From assembly GCA_001986395.2 (NCBI GenBank), contig MQVO02000088.1, positions 1-41,993 on the forward strand: DNA of 41,993 bases. The letters run 5' to 3'. Below, in pieces: positions 8,673 to 17,480 of the stretch (position 1 is its first letter; each line of letters opens with the position of its first letter). The notes beneath the pieces were generated by a model. It was not told where the DNA came from. It saw nothing but the letters and a program-made list of their open reading frames with translations, and did not search any database. The stretch comes from Irpex lacteus. Lineage: Eukaryota > Basidiomycota > Agaricomycetes > Polyporales > Irpicaceae. The position numbers were made by a program, and so were the translations under genes.

Positions 8673-8824
8673 ATATCTGGTTTCACTTGGGTCAATGATG
8701 GCAGATCTTTTTCGATTAGAAAATCGATCTGGGTTTGTAGGAATGACAAACCTACACTTAATCCGTTTCTAATCGCTAATTCCTGTAGGGTTAGGTAGAA
8801 AGGTCACATTATTGATTTTTTCAT

Positions 8825-9432
8825 GAGACAAAATTGGAATATGACTGTTACAAGTTTGTTACTTTGTAACTTTTACTTCCTTTATTTATTCCCTCGAATG
8901 GCGATAATATTGACTCCCATAAAAATTCTGATCATTAAAATTAATCTTACACTGATTAATCTGGGTACCATTTATAACAAGCGAAGTTTGAAAGAAGAAT
9001 CCTGAGTATCGTTCTTGATTAGTGGACGTCCCCCACAAATTTCAAGCGGGAGTCATTTATTGTCTACAGTATTTCCATATTCTCCATTACTTTGTAACTT
9101 AACATTTCTGTGTTATCATTTCATGACCAGTGGTTGTACTGAAAGCTTTTAAATGATACAAAACGGCTTTAGCTGAACCTGGTAATGCTGGGGTCTTTCC
9201 TCATAGGAATTCCACCTATGATTTTATTGCGATCGTTTTTACTATTGCTCTTTGCCCATCGAAATTTAAACATTAAAATTTAATTTTAAAATCGGAAAAC
9301 AAAAGACTTTTTTAACACAATAAAAGAAGTTACATTCATCAAATTTCGGTTAATGTTACCTTTCTCGGGAAAGACAGAAAGAAATTTAATAAAAAATACC
9401 TAAGAAAATTTTGATTTTAATTTATTTCCAAG
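8825..9432. other. Region upstream of the RT locus
   Basis: GC-richer than flanking DNA up to about 9310. On the minus strand an open stretch without start reads KTPALPGSAKAVLYHL and onward about 35 residues to a stop; it belongs to no family I recognise. It contains possible hairpins such as GTGGACGTCCCCCAC. It may be RNA or decayed coding sequence linked to the RT. Confidence 0.35.
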
Positions 9433-9468
9433 CCCCAAAAAACTAGTAATTAGAAATAATTAGTTTTA
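9433..9468. repeat. Palindromic hairpin element, right end lost
   Basis: CCCCAAAAAACTAGTAATTA then AAATAATTAGTTTT; the terminal GGGG is missing and an A/T hairpin (CCTTTTTT...AAAAAAAGG, about 9470-9498) follows directly. Confidence 0.8.
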
Positions 9469-9794
9469 TCCTTTTTTTTTTTAATAAAAAAAGGGGGGGA
9501 GGTTGACTTAGGAACCTATAATTTTTTTTTAATTAAAATAATAATGGTAAAATAAAAAAGATTATTATCTACATAATCTATATAGCCAATAAATAGTAAA
9601 CAATAGTATTCCCTTTTTGTTAGTTTAATTAAAAATACACATAAATAGAAGAATCAAACATATTAGTTTATAATATTATATATAGTATATAATATTTGAC
9701 TTATACACTCTATTTTCCTTTTTATTTAATAAAAAAATATAAAAAGGGTAAAAATTTAAATTTAACATAAAGATTTTTATTAATATAAATTTTA

Positions 9795-10193
9795 ATGAAA
9801 AGAAATTTTAAATCACCCTATCCTCTATGTTATCTAGCGAGGGTTAAGGATAACATAAAAATAATTAAAAGTCCATTAAAAATTTGGATTATTAACCTAA
9901 AATTAGGTATTAAACAAGCATACTCCATCCCAGATTTACCTGGTAGTATTGAAAGATACTATAATCATCCTATTACTAGAATTTTAAGAGTAATAGGGGG
10001 TATCGTTGCATTAGCAGTTTTATTCAAGAAACACTTACTTTTTCCATATCCTATTAATATAATTTTACCAATTATTGCTTTGCTTCAATTTACTCAGATG
10101 TTTTATATATATATGACTAAACTTATATATGGTATATACTATATTATTAAACATCCAGAGAGCATTGAGGTACGTTACAATAAAAAAGATTAG
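9795..10193 (+). CDS. Hypothetical membrane protein, 132 aa
   Basis: Open frame from ATG 9795 to TAG 10193. The N-terminal half is basic and polar (MKRNFKSPYPLCYLARVKD). It contains GSIERYYNHPITRILRVIGG at about residues 50-69, then two hydrophobic segments (about 64-80 and 86-110). No enzyme motif is visible. Its AT-rich codon use fits the resident genome. Small membrane ORFs of this kind accompany B-family DNA polymerase genes of linear mitochondrial plasmids in basidiomycetes, and a polymerase pseudogene lies 2 kb away. That association is inference. Confidence 0.6.
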   Translation: MKRNFKSPYPLCYLARVKDNIKIIKSPLKIWIINLKLGIKQAYSIPDLPGSIERYYNHPITRILRVIGGIVALAVLFKKHLLFPYPINIILPIIALLQFTQMFYIYMTKLIYGIYYIIKHPESIEVRYNKKD

Positions 10194-10261
10194 ATTTAAA
10201 CGATTTAAATTATCTTAGTTGGTCTTTAACTTATCAAAACCCCCTGATTTTTAAATTATTA

Positions 10262-11112
10262 TAGTAATAGACAAGGGTATTTAAGTTAAAACAGGGCATA
10301 ATGAATGGATACCTTGGCTACACCCTAACTTTGTCTAATAAAAGACTGGGACAAGGGTCGTTGCACAAGGAGAAACATATATTAGTTATTCTATAACATC
10401 GGCAGCACAAGAGCTAGGTATCACCTCCTAAAAAAACTAGGCTCTAATTAAAATTTAATTAAATTAAATTTTAATAATTGCGGATGAAATAATTAGTTTT
10501 TTGGGGTAGTATTAATAAAACAAATGCTGAACTCGCAAGGATTATTTCTATTGACGATTAGGCGAATAATGATAGAAATAATAACTATTTTTATCTATTC
10601 AAGGCCCCTGCGTACTATAACCTCCTAGTACTATATGTATACTATTCCAAGCTATTACTATTAGGGTTGAGTATATGCAGGCAAGCTAAGATGTCCTGTG
10701 ATGATAATTGTAATTTATGACTGTGATATGTTCTATCGCCAATATGGAGGTATGAAGACCGTTATTAATACAGGTGGTGTAGTATGAGGCTTGTAAATCG
10801 CGTACTCGTAATCATGCACTATATTAGGGTGTTTCTACTGAGAAGGCCATAAGTAGAGCATCCAACGCTTATCAGTGTGAGCAAGCAACACATCATTCTG
10901 AGGATTATATAATGATGCAGGGTAAAACGATTGAAAATATTACACTGTTTTAAATTCTATACGATACCAGCGATACACATAGGGCCTGAAGGGCTTGAAA
11001 AATAATGTAATATTATATGATGTATAATACTAATAGCATTATGAGTTAGTTTATATGCTTTCCCCCCTTACATGGGAGTGAGTATGGGAACCCTGAAACA
11101 AGTAGATTTATA
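10262..11112 (+). pseudogene. Fragment of the 5' domain of large subunit rRNA
   Basis: The start has GAATGGATACCTTGGCT, the conserved LSU rRNA 5' motif (GGTGGATGCCTTGGC in bacteria). The end has GGGAACCCTGAAACAAG followed by TAGATTTATACCCC, matching the conserved GGGGAACTGAAACATCTAAG of domain I. Between them is GC-richer, stem-forming, non-coding sequence with one hairpin insertion (10426-10506). The main rnl (from about 36990) has its own version of the same conserved site (TTCCTGAAGTAAACCATTTCAG near 37205), so this is a separate, diverged 5' portion. It stops at the hairpin at 11113. Confidence 0.6.
10426..10506. repeat. Hairpin element with AT-palindrome module
   Basis: Nearly identical to 4698-4778: CTAAAAAAACTAGG, then the AT palindrome, then GCGGATGAAATAATTAG and TTTTTTGGGG. 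Inserted within the rRNA fragment. Confidence 0.88.
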
Positions 11113-11160
11113 CCCCTAAAAAACTAGTTAGAATTATTTCTAATGACTAGTTTTTTTTTG
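11113..11160. repeat. Palindromic hairpin element at fragment boundary
   Basis: CCCCTAAAAAACTAGTTAGA, core ATTATTTCTAATGA, CTAGTTTTTTTTT. It separates the rRNA fragment from the next ORF and supplies that ORF's last codons and stop. Confidence 0.85.
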
Positions 11161-11585
11161 ATGTATTGAGTATAGGATAAATTATCTTTTCCTTTGTAAA
11201 AAGATATATTCTCATTTCTAGGTTTATATTCATATCTAGGTGGATCATAATTATCTAAAGAATCTCTCCCTAAGGGATTTGGATTAACTGGTCTAGTATC
11301 ATAAGAACCCTCAGTCCATTTCCAAATTTTATAATCATTAGGATTATTAGATAAATTAGATTGAGGTTTATGTATATAATTATCTAGAAAATTAAAAATA
11401 GAATTAAATATTGATTTTGTACCTTCATAAATTATTTCGATATAGGTATTACCTAGAGAAAATAGTCCAATAAAAATATTATTTCTAGAGAAACCACTTA
11501 GTTTAAATGACATATATACACCTATTATAGCATTGATTATTATAAATAATTTTCTTATTTTAATTAAGATACTCCATAAAGACAT
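11124..11585 (-). CDS. Hypothetical membrane-anchored protein, 153 aa
   Basis: ATG at 11585; the frame is open a further ~60 codons upstream without an ATG, so the true start may lie higher or the 5' end may be lost. The N-terminal third is hydrophobic (two segments, about residues 10-28 and 36-50), followed by a polar tail with KIWKWTEGSYDTRP and NPLGRDSLDNYDPPRYEYKP. The last residues (VIRNNSN) and the stop come from the hairpin at 11113-11160, so the natural C-terminus has been replaced. The position between the 132-aa ORF and the DNA polymerase suggests a linear-plasmid ORF. Family not recognised. Confidence 0.55.
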   Translation of the reverse strand: MSLWSILIKIRKLFIIINAIIGVYMSFKLSGFSRNNIFIGLFSLGNTYIEIIYEGTKSIFNSIFNFLDNYIHKPQSNLSNNPNDYKIWKWTEGSYDTRPVNPNPLGRDSLDNYDPPRYEYKPRNENISFYKGKDNLSYTQYIKKKLVIRNNSN

Positions 11586-11767
11586 ATTACTGTACCAAAT
11601 AAAAATTAATAAAATTAATTTAGATAATAGAGGTAATTTATAGATATAAGCTAGAATAGTTGAGAAAGAAAAGAATCTAGTATTAAAATTATTTTGGTCT
11701 ACTACTAAATTTGTGTTAGAATTTAAAGTTTGATTATTAACAAGAGTATCAAGCTCTTTTTTTTTAA

Positions 11768-12124
11768 GTTAATAAGTTTAATTTTTTTATGTTTTTATTT
11801 TCCATTTTTTAAAAATTTTCATAAAAAAGTTAAATAGGGTATTAATAACCACCTACCTTTAATTAATATCTTATTTTATTTTATAAAATAAAATTTATAA
11901 ATAAAATCCAAGTAATTACCGATTATCTTCCGTCCCTTCTACCTTCCGAAGTAGATAGAAGACCAGACTAAAAAATAATCTAAATAATAAATAATTACTT
12001 TTTACTATTTTATTTATTTAATTTATAGTCTCTATCTCAATTTAACCAGATATACTCTTTTATTATATTTATTAGATATTGCGGGAAGCTGGAAGGGAGA
12101 ATGTCATGGGGTTTATTAAAATTA
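11768..12124. other. AT-rich spacer before DNA polymerase pseudogene
   Basis: Contains an A/T hairpin (TTTTATTTTATAAAATAAAA, about 11873-11892) and a short GC-rich patch (TTCCGTCCCTTCTACCTTCC, about 11928). No gene is seen. Confidence 0.5.
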
Positions 12125-13925
12125 TTTAATTTCAATTTCATTATAATTATATGGAGCGGATCTAGTCATATATTCAATTCCAGTAGGAAAATTTTGTTTA
12201 TCAACTATTTCTCCATATAATTGATATCTTTTGTTTGCAGTAGCTTTCAATAAATAAGTAGTTTTGATTATTTCAATTGTACCCATAAATTTATCTTTAA
12301 GCCATTTTTCTTGATCTAATTGAATATTATTATCTCTTTTTAATAAATTTAGAAGTTAATTGAATGAGATATCTTTAACTGCATCCTTTGTTAGTCCTTT
12401 AATTTTTATAATTTGTTCACCTGATTCAGTGATTAAACCATAAACTTTTGGTGCTAAAAATACAGCTTTATCTATCACATATTCAAGTTTAAATTGACCT
12501 AATAAATTACCAACTAGAGAATTTTTTAAAGGTTTATTAGTTATAATACTATCAGTATCTGTGTAATAAACTTTAATTTCAGGATTATTTTTAACTCCTG
12601 ACATTATGCTTCTAGCCCAGGCAGTAACTGTGGAAGCAATTGCTACATTTACATCTAATCCATGATAAATATCCTCTTTTTCATTATATTGATAATGTTT
12701 TTTTCTTGTAGAGATTATAAAATGGTTACCTACTCTAATAATATCCTAAATAAGTTCAGCATGATTTCTTTGAAGATTTTGTAATGAATCAACATCTGAA
12801 CTATTGCGAGAATTAAATATTTCTACACAATTACTTTCAGATTTCATTCCGAATTTACCATACAGTGAATTCATTAATAATTTGGCTATTAAATTAATTG
12901 GGTCACTTTTTGGATAATTCATTCTAATATTATATAGTTTTTCTACATAATTTTTGAATATATTTTGTTTGTTAAATTTATATCCATTAAAAACTTCAAA
13001 TTTATAACCTAAAGGCATACAAATTTCCATTTCATAAGATGTTACCCAACCTGTCCATGAACCTAGTCCAGCTATTGTTCTCATTCCATCTTTTGTTTTT
13101 ATTCTTCTTTGCAAAATCGGATGTTCTAAGTAAGCTGGACTAGTAATATTACAATAACAGAAGTAAATATACTCATTTCTAGATTTAAAATCATTTCTTT
13201 CTTCAGCATTAAATACTTAAAAAAGATCTACGGTGAAAGCAATAGGTTTCCCCACGGGCATATCAACATTATTCATAACTGTAGGATATAAAGAATTAAT
13301 ATCATAATAATATAATTTATCTTTAGGAGCTTGGATATCAAAATCTCTACCATTATGGTTGATATAAACATCCACAGCACCACCAGTGTAACATTATCTA
13401 ATATCCCATTCCACTATACCTAAAATTTGATAGACTGTATCTTTTGGCATAAAACTAGATTTATAGATTTTCATAGCTAAAGAAGGTAGAGTTAGAGATC
13501 CATGGATATTAACTTTAAATTCATAATGAATTAAATTATTAAAGGCTTCTAGAACTTGAAATAAAGCTATACAATCAATTTCACAATATTTAATTGCTTC
13601 TTCTCTGAAGCTCCATGGTCTATCCCCATGTAATTCTTTAATTTCATTATATTTATCTATAGAAATCTCAGTAAATAAATCAAATGAAGGGAATGGTCCA
13701 ATATATTTTATATCAGATAATAAGAATGGGAAGTAAGTTTTTGCAGTTGGAACTGAGAAATAATTACATAATTTTCTCAACGGCATTGGCAATAATAGAT
13801 AACTATCTTTAAATTTAATAGAAATTATTTTCTCAGAATCTTTATATCTAAATGAAATTCCCATTAATTTACCATTGAAAATAATTGGATTAATTTTAGA
13901 ATTAGGATAATTAATTAAATATTTA
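12125..13925 (-). pseudogene. dpo: B-family DNA polymerase (linear plasmid type), nonsense-mutated
   Basis: A protein-primed family B DNA polymerase read on the minus strand in one uninterrupted frame but with four in-frame stops. Visible motifs: exonuclease IKFKDSYLLLP and YCEIDCIALFQVL (about 13800 and 13570); the TGGAVDVY linker (about 13380); motif A YYYDINSLYPTVM (about 13300); motif B LIAKLLMNSLYGKFGM (about 12870); motif C VYYTDTDSI (about 12560); and a C-terminal part ending NEIEIK (12127). The stops are TAA near 13391, TAA near 13217, TAG near 12747 and TAA near 12357. The N-terminal region upstream of about 13925 is missing. Such genes are characteristic of invertron-like linear mitochondrial plasmids integrated in fungal mtDNA. 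Confidence 0.88.
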
Positions 13926-14087
13926 AGTAAAAAAAGGGAAGTAAAACAGAAAAAGACTCTACCCCTATCGCAACGACAAATTCTGTTACAAAATAAGGAT
14001 TTAACTCATTGTTAAAACAACCACGATTAATTATAACAATCATCTCTCCTTTTTTTAATTAAAAATTTAAAAAAAGGGAACGGGAGG
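13926..14087. other. Short spacer
   Basis: Holds an A/T hairpin (CCTTTTTTTAATT...TTTAAAAAAAGGG, about 14048-14079). The 5' end of the polymerase pseudogene is lost near 13926. Confidence 0.5.
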
Positions 14088-14462
14088 TTATTTTAGAATG
14101 AAGGTCTCTATGCCCGGATGAAGTAATACTTGGTTACCTTTTTTATTATAGTATTTTATTTTTAGCCTGCGAAGGAAAGGAGCCTTATTTTGTACCAGGT
14201 ATGCGTAATGTAATAGAAAAACTGGCCTAAGCTGTCACCTGTCTGAGTTCTTAAAAAGTATCGGAATCAAAGATAAGTTTCCTTCACCACCTTCCCCAAT
14301 ACCTTGAAGATCTAGAGCATTATAAGATAGTGCAGCAGTGTAAAGTAGTACTAGTGAAGTTACTCGAGTTAGTAGAATAGGAGATAGTTGTACGTTAGGA
14401 AGCGCTACGGCCATCATAAGAGAGAAAATACTTAGTACTAGCATCGCTGTGGTCGCTGACAA
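14088..14462 (-). pseudogene. nad2 5' fragment, version A
   Basis: The protein start is probably the ATG at 14444: MLVLSIFSLMMAVALPN, then VQLSPILLTRVTSLVLLY and AALSYNALDLQGIG, which is the NADH dehydrogenase subunit 2 N-terminus (complex I membrane arm). After about 60 residues the homology ends. With TGA read as Trp the frame stays open through unrelated sequence (QLRPVFLLHYAYLVQNK...) to a TAA at 14088. Codons include CTA for Leu and CGA for Arg, unlike nad1 or nad6. A different nad2 N-terminal fragment lies at 28391-28632. Confidence 0.7.
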
Positions 14463-14507
14463 TTCTTATTAAAGAAGGCGAAAGTGAGAACGTCAAGGGT
14501 GTGATAA

Positions 14508-14579
14508 TACGAGTATTCAGAATCGAACTGAAGCCATCTACTTGGAAGGAAGACATACTAACCACTATACTATACTCGC
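14508..14579 (-). tRNA. trnG: tRNA-Gly(UCC)
   Basis: 72-nt minus-strand cloverleaf. Acceptor GCGAGTA pairs with TACTCGT; the anticodon loop is CTTCCAA (TCC); the T loop is TTCGATT. The anticodon stem has one T-T mismatch. Confidence 0.85.
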
Positions 14580-14589
14580 CATATGTCAC

Positions 14590-14660
14590 AACGCCTTATA
14601 GGAATCGAACCTATATTCACTGTTTCGAAGACAGGTGTACTACCATTATACGAAAGGCGA
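14590..14660 (-). tRNA. trnR: tRNA-Arg(UCG)
   Basis: 71-nt minus-strand cloverleaf with anticodon loop CTTCGAA (TCG). Acceptor TCGCCTT pairs with AAGGCGT except for a terminal T-T; the T arm is ATAGG-TTCGATT-CCTAT. It would read CGN codons, which the resident genes hardly use but neighbouring fragments use freely. Confidence 0.85.
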
Positions 14661-14759
14661 CATCAAATAATCGCTATACTATACAAATCACATAATTATA
14701 TAATTATTGCTTATCCTTTTTTTTTTAATATAAAAAAAGGGGAGGAGAGGGGAGTAGCA

Positions 14760-15029
14760 CTATGACTTATCATCAAAGTTCTTAGAGTAACCTAGAGGTG
14801 TGTTAGAACGAATAATACGATACCCTGACACACTTCGAGTTGGGCTCTTAGCTGCCAGTGAGACTTGTCGAGGGTTTACATCACGATCTAGTTGTCCACT
14901 TAGCCAAACTGCTACTTGTTCCATGGAATTATGTTGTACACATACACCATCCTTTTCAGTAAATACAGGTACTGTATTAGAAGGTAGTCGTCGTGTAATC
15001 TTATTTAAAGTTAGATAAATTAAATTAAA
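14760..15029 (-). pseudogene. Unrecognised ORF remnant, about 90 codons, no start
   Basis: The minus strand is open stop-to-stop and reads VPVFTEKDGVCVQHNSMEQV, VAVWLSGQLDRDVNPRQ, then VSLAAKSPTRSVSGYRI. The pattern of a short polar lead, a helical block and a final SGYRI is reminiscent of DNA-binding repeats at the C-terminus of homing endonucleases, but this is a weak guess. Codons are of the CTA/CGA style shared with the nearby nad2 fragment. It lacks an ATG except within the frame (NSM). Confidence 0.4.
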
Positions 15030-15286
15030 CTATTTACTTTACCCCTTTTTTTAATTTTATACCCCCCTTTTTAAAAAAAATAAAAAGGGAAAATACAAAA
15101 AATAAAAATATATAAGGATATAAAAGGAATTATGTCCATACCCCTCTATCATATCTTCCTATGCCATTTTTCCTTATTAAGGGAAAATGATAAGGAAGTA
15201 AAGGGGGTAAAGGATTCTTATAACTTTGATATTAGTTATTTAATTTCTAATTTCAGACACTATCTTACTGTTCTCATATTTTAAAT
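15030..15286. other. Spacer upstream of atp9
   Basis: AT-rich leader containing A/T hairpins (CCCCCCTTTTTAAAA...TTTTTATTTTCC, about 15062-15100) and a purine/pyrimidine inverted repeat (CCTTATTAAGG...). No gene seen. Confidence 0.5.
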
Positions 15287-15508
15287 ATGTTAACAGCAGC
15301 TAAATATTTAGGAGCAGGATTAGCTTGCTCTGGTTTAATTGGAGCAGGAGCAGGGATTGGATTAATCTTCTCTTCTTTAATTGCATCAACAGCAAGAAAC
15401 CCTCAAATTAAAAATCAATTATTCAGTTACGCAATCTTAGGATTTGCTCTAGCCGAAGCAACTGGATTATTCTCTTTAATGATCGCTTTCTTATTATTAT
15501 ACTCATAA
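15287..15508 (+). CDS. atp9: ATP synthase F0 subunit 9 (c-ring)
   Basis: Complete 73-residue proteolipid: [20 protein letters not shown]..., two hydrophobic hairpin helices joined by the polar loop [13 protein letters not shown], with the essential acidic residue in ALAEATGLF (Glu about residue 57). It forms the proton-translocating c-ring of mitochondrial ATP synthase. Codon use is resident (TTA, AGA). No intron. Upstream is an AT-rich leader; tRNA-Ser follows on the same strand. Confidence 0.97.
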   Translation: MLTAAKYLGAGLACSGLIGAGAGIGLIFSSLIASTARNPQIKNQLFSYAILGFALAEATGLFSLMIAFLLLYS

Positions 15509-15649
15509 TAGTATCAGGTATGTATTTTATAATATAGTTTAGTAAAATTATATTATGTATTAATACCCCATACGCACTTACCTTTATTAATTTAATTAAG
15601 CCTTTTTATTTTCTTAAGAAAATAAAAAAGAAATAAAGGCTATATTTAA

Positions 15650-15729
15650 GGAATAGTTTTCACTGGTAAGTTAATACGATTGCTAATTGTCTGGGGCAAC
15701 CCTTGGAGGTTCGATTCCTCTCTATTCCG
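15650..15729 (+). tRNA. trnS: tRNA-Ser(GCU)
   Basis: 80-nt plus-strand tRNA with a long variable arm (GGGGCAACCC). Acceptor GGAATAG/CTATTCC is perfect, the anticodon loop TTGCTAA gives GCT, the T arm is GGAGG-TTCGATT-CCTCT; discriminator G. Confidence 0.93.
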
Positions 15730-16312
15730 ATAATAAAATAAACTAAATAAGTATACTTTACTTTTTACTCTCCTATCCTTTATTTTAAATAAAATATTAA
15801 AAATAAAGAAAAATTATAGAGTTTTATTTAATTATTTAGTCTCATTCTCTTTTTCTTTACAAAATAAAAATAAGGGAATAGAAATTGTATAATTAAATAA
15901 ATTAGTCATAAAAAAACTAGGTCCAGCCCAATCCACTCCACCCCAGCCCACTTTGTGGATTGTGGAGTGGAGTGTGGATTGGATTGTGGACAGAAATAAT
16001 TAGTTTTTTTGTTATATTTAATTATATAAAATATTATTTTATCAAATATTCTAGGTTAAACCTACTTGATATATTTATATCTTGTCTACAGCCTTTTGTC
16101 TGTATATATTAGCAATTATCTAACCACTACTCTTTTTCCTTCTCTCCTTTTTAATTATAAAATGGGATGGACAAAGGGGAAGGGAACAGCATCCACTGAT
16201 TGTATATTTTTTTAATAAAATCATAGGATATAGTTAAAGGTAAAATATAATCGAGTATAATTTTATCTTATAAAATAAATTATATAGGCTAAATCAAAAT
16301 TTAAACTTTAAC
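15730..16312. other. Spacer between tRNA-Ser and nad6
   Basis: No ORF. Contains the hairpin with a large GC module at 15908-16011 and AT-rich DNA with inverted segments (CTCCTTTTTAATTATAAAATGGG about 16144). Confidence 0.55.
15908..16011. repeat. Hairpin element with large GC module
   Basis: Arms TAAAAAAACTAGG / AATAATTAGTTTTTTT enclose about 75 bp of CCAGCCCAATCCACTCC / GGAGTGGAGTGTGGATTGG, which is itself a long inverted repeat around CCACTTTGTGG. The outer CCCC/GGGG is absent. Confidence 0.85.
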
Positions 16313-16927
16313 ATGAAAAATATTTTTATAGATTTATTAGCTTTTGGTTCTCTACTTTCTAGTGTTTTAGTAATTACATCTAAAAATCCAGTAATTGCTG
16401 TAATTTTTTTAATCTCTGTATTTGTTAATGCAGCTGGATATTTAATCTTATCGGGTATAGGTTTTATAGGTATTTCTTATATTATTGTATATATTGGTGC
16501 CATTGCAGTTTTATTCTTATTTGTTATAATGATGATAAACATAAAATTAACAGATATTTTAGATGCTGGTAGTCAATATACTAAAAATTTACCTTTAGCA
16601 TTAGCCATTGGTTCTTTATTTATTTATGAATTTTTTACTATAACACCTTTTACAGTTAGTGATGTGTCTTTATTATCAACATTTTTAAATACATTAACTA
16701 ATTTAAATGGATTCTTTTTAGATTCTAATATATCTAGTGCTAATGTTGTATTTAATGCATTTAATCCAGTAACTGTGGATACTACTTTTGTTAACTTTTT
16801 ACAAGTACAAGCTGTAGGTCAAAGTCTTTATACATTAGGAGCATTCTGGTTAATTATAACTAGTTTAATATTATTATTAGCAATGGTAGCACCTATATTT
16901 ATCTCTAAAAAAACTACTAATAGATAA
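16313..16927 (+). CDS. nad6: NADH dehydrogenase subunit 6
   Basis: Complete 204-residue membrane subunit of complex I. It has five hydrophobic segments; the conserved block GFIGISYIIVYIGAIAVLFLFVIMM (described by position, about residues 50-75) is the ND6 signature helix with its pi-bulge glycine region. It starts MKNIFIDLLAFGSLL, ends APIFISKKTTNR, and stops at TAA. Codon use is strongly AT-biased. No intron or disruption. Confidence 0.96.
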   Translation: MKNIFIDLLAFGSLLSSVLVITSKNPVIAVIFLISVFVNAAGYLILSGIGFIGISYIIVYIGAIAVLFLFVIMMINIKLTDILDAGSQYTKNLPLALAIGSLFIYEFFTITPFTVSDVSLLSTFLNTLTNLNGFFLDSNISSANVVFNAFNPVTVDTTFVNFLQVQAVGQSLYTLGAFWLIITSLILLLAMVAPIFISKKTTNR

Positions 16928-17072
16928 ATAGGCTCCCTTTCTTTAGTAAAAATAAAATTTAAATTTGTATAACCCCCGTTTTACTTTAAGATAAAGAAAG
17001 CGTGAGTTTGTACAAAGGGGTTTAAATTCTATTAAAATTATAAACTCTTGAACCGATAACAAAGAGATAAAT

Positions 17073-17120
17073 CCCCAAAAAACTAGGAATTAGAATTAAT
17101 TCTAACTAGTTTTTTTGGGG
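17073..17120. repeat. Palindromic hairpin element
   Basis: CCCCAAAAAACTAGGAATTA, AATTAATTCTAACTAG, TTTTTTTGGGG. Downstream of nad6. Confidence 0.88.
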
Positions 17121-17124
17121 TTGA

Positions 17125-17400
17125 GGTAAGTTGTGGATAATTTCGAGTTATTACTTGAAAGAATGGTACATGAATTCCCTTTTGGTATGCTGAGACATAC
17201 CGAGTAAACCGACCGTAGTAATGTTGTAGTGTTGTTTAAACAGACCAAACATAACTGAGCCGCTTAGCAGTTTGAGTCCATTAAAAAAAATACGGAATAA
17301 TAGATGTTTGTGTCATAGCCAGAGAACCATCTCCTAGGTGGTGACCTACAAGTTGAGAATAGGACTTCCATAGAAAATTGAGTGCTCACCAAACTATATT
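17125..17400. other. GC-richer non-coding block, unidentified
   Basis: Bounded by two hairpin elements (17073-17120 and 17408-17480). It has local inverted repeats such as GTATGCTGAGACATAC and ACCATCTCCTAGGTGGT, and no long ORF on either strand. It looks like a structured RNA or an intron/rRNA remnant, but I could not match it to rnpB, a group I core or an rRNA domain. Confidence 0.4.
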
Positions 17401-17407
17401 TATTTTA

Positions 17408-17480
17408 CCTAAAAAAACTAGGCTCTAATTAAAATTTAATTTAATTAAATTTTAATAATACCGGGATAATTAATTAATTT
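17408..17480. repeat. Half hairpin with AT-palindrome module
   Basis: Left arm CCTAAAAAAACTAGG, the AT palindrome and an ACCGGGATAATTAATTAA tail; the right TTTTTTGGGG arm is missing. The same tail (TTATCCCGGTATT) occurs inverted at 20632-20697. Confidence 0.8.

Larger units (their letters stand above)
7072..8824 (-). pseudogene. Free-standing reverse transcriptase, interrupted
   Basis: A reverse transcriptase reading frame on the minus strand. The central open part (7504-8490) has the RT signatures: FIPKGNGKSRPLEIP, the catalytic Asp in FDLEAFFDRI, LRGVPQGSPLSPLLASI, and YADDGIIY with the catalytic Asp pair. The N-terminal part starts at an ATG at 8824 (MKKSIM, then TGA read as Trp) and runs through VGLSFLQTQIDFLIEK and DYHPIFAKSGIKKREFHP. 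It is broken by a 50-bp AT palindrome (8623-8672) and a hairpin element (8486-8527). The C-terminal part (WIIKEGEWL...LKFL, typical after RT motif 5) is shifted near 7510 and again near 7370, ending at 7072. It resembles group II intron/retroplasmid-type mitochondrial RTs, but no group II domain V or maturase-linked exon is seen. Probably inactive. Confidence 0.8.

Noticed and set aside
12125..13925. TAA/TAG reassigned to sense codons to rescue the polymerase
   Set aside because: TAA terminates nad1, nad6, cob and atp9 normally, so reassignment is not tenable; decay is simpler.
14800..15018. 72-codon plus-strand ORF
   Set aside because: Shadow of the minus-strand open frame (14760-15029), whose codons look more protein-like.
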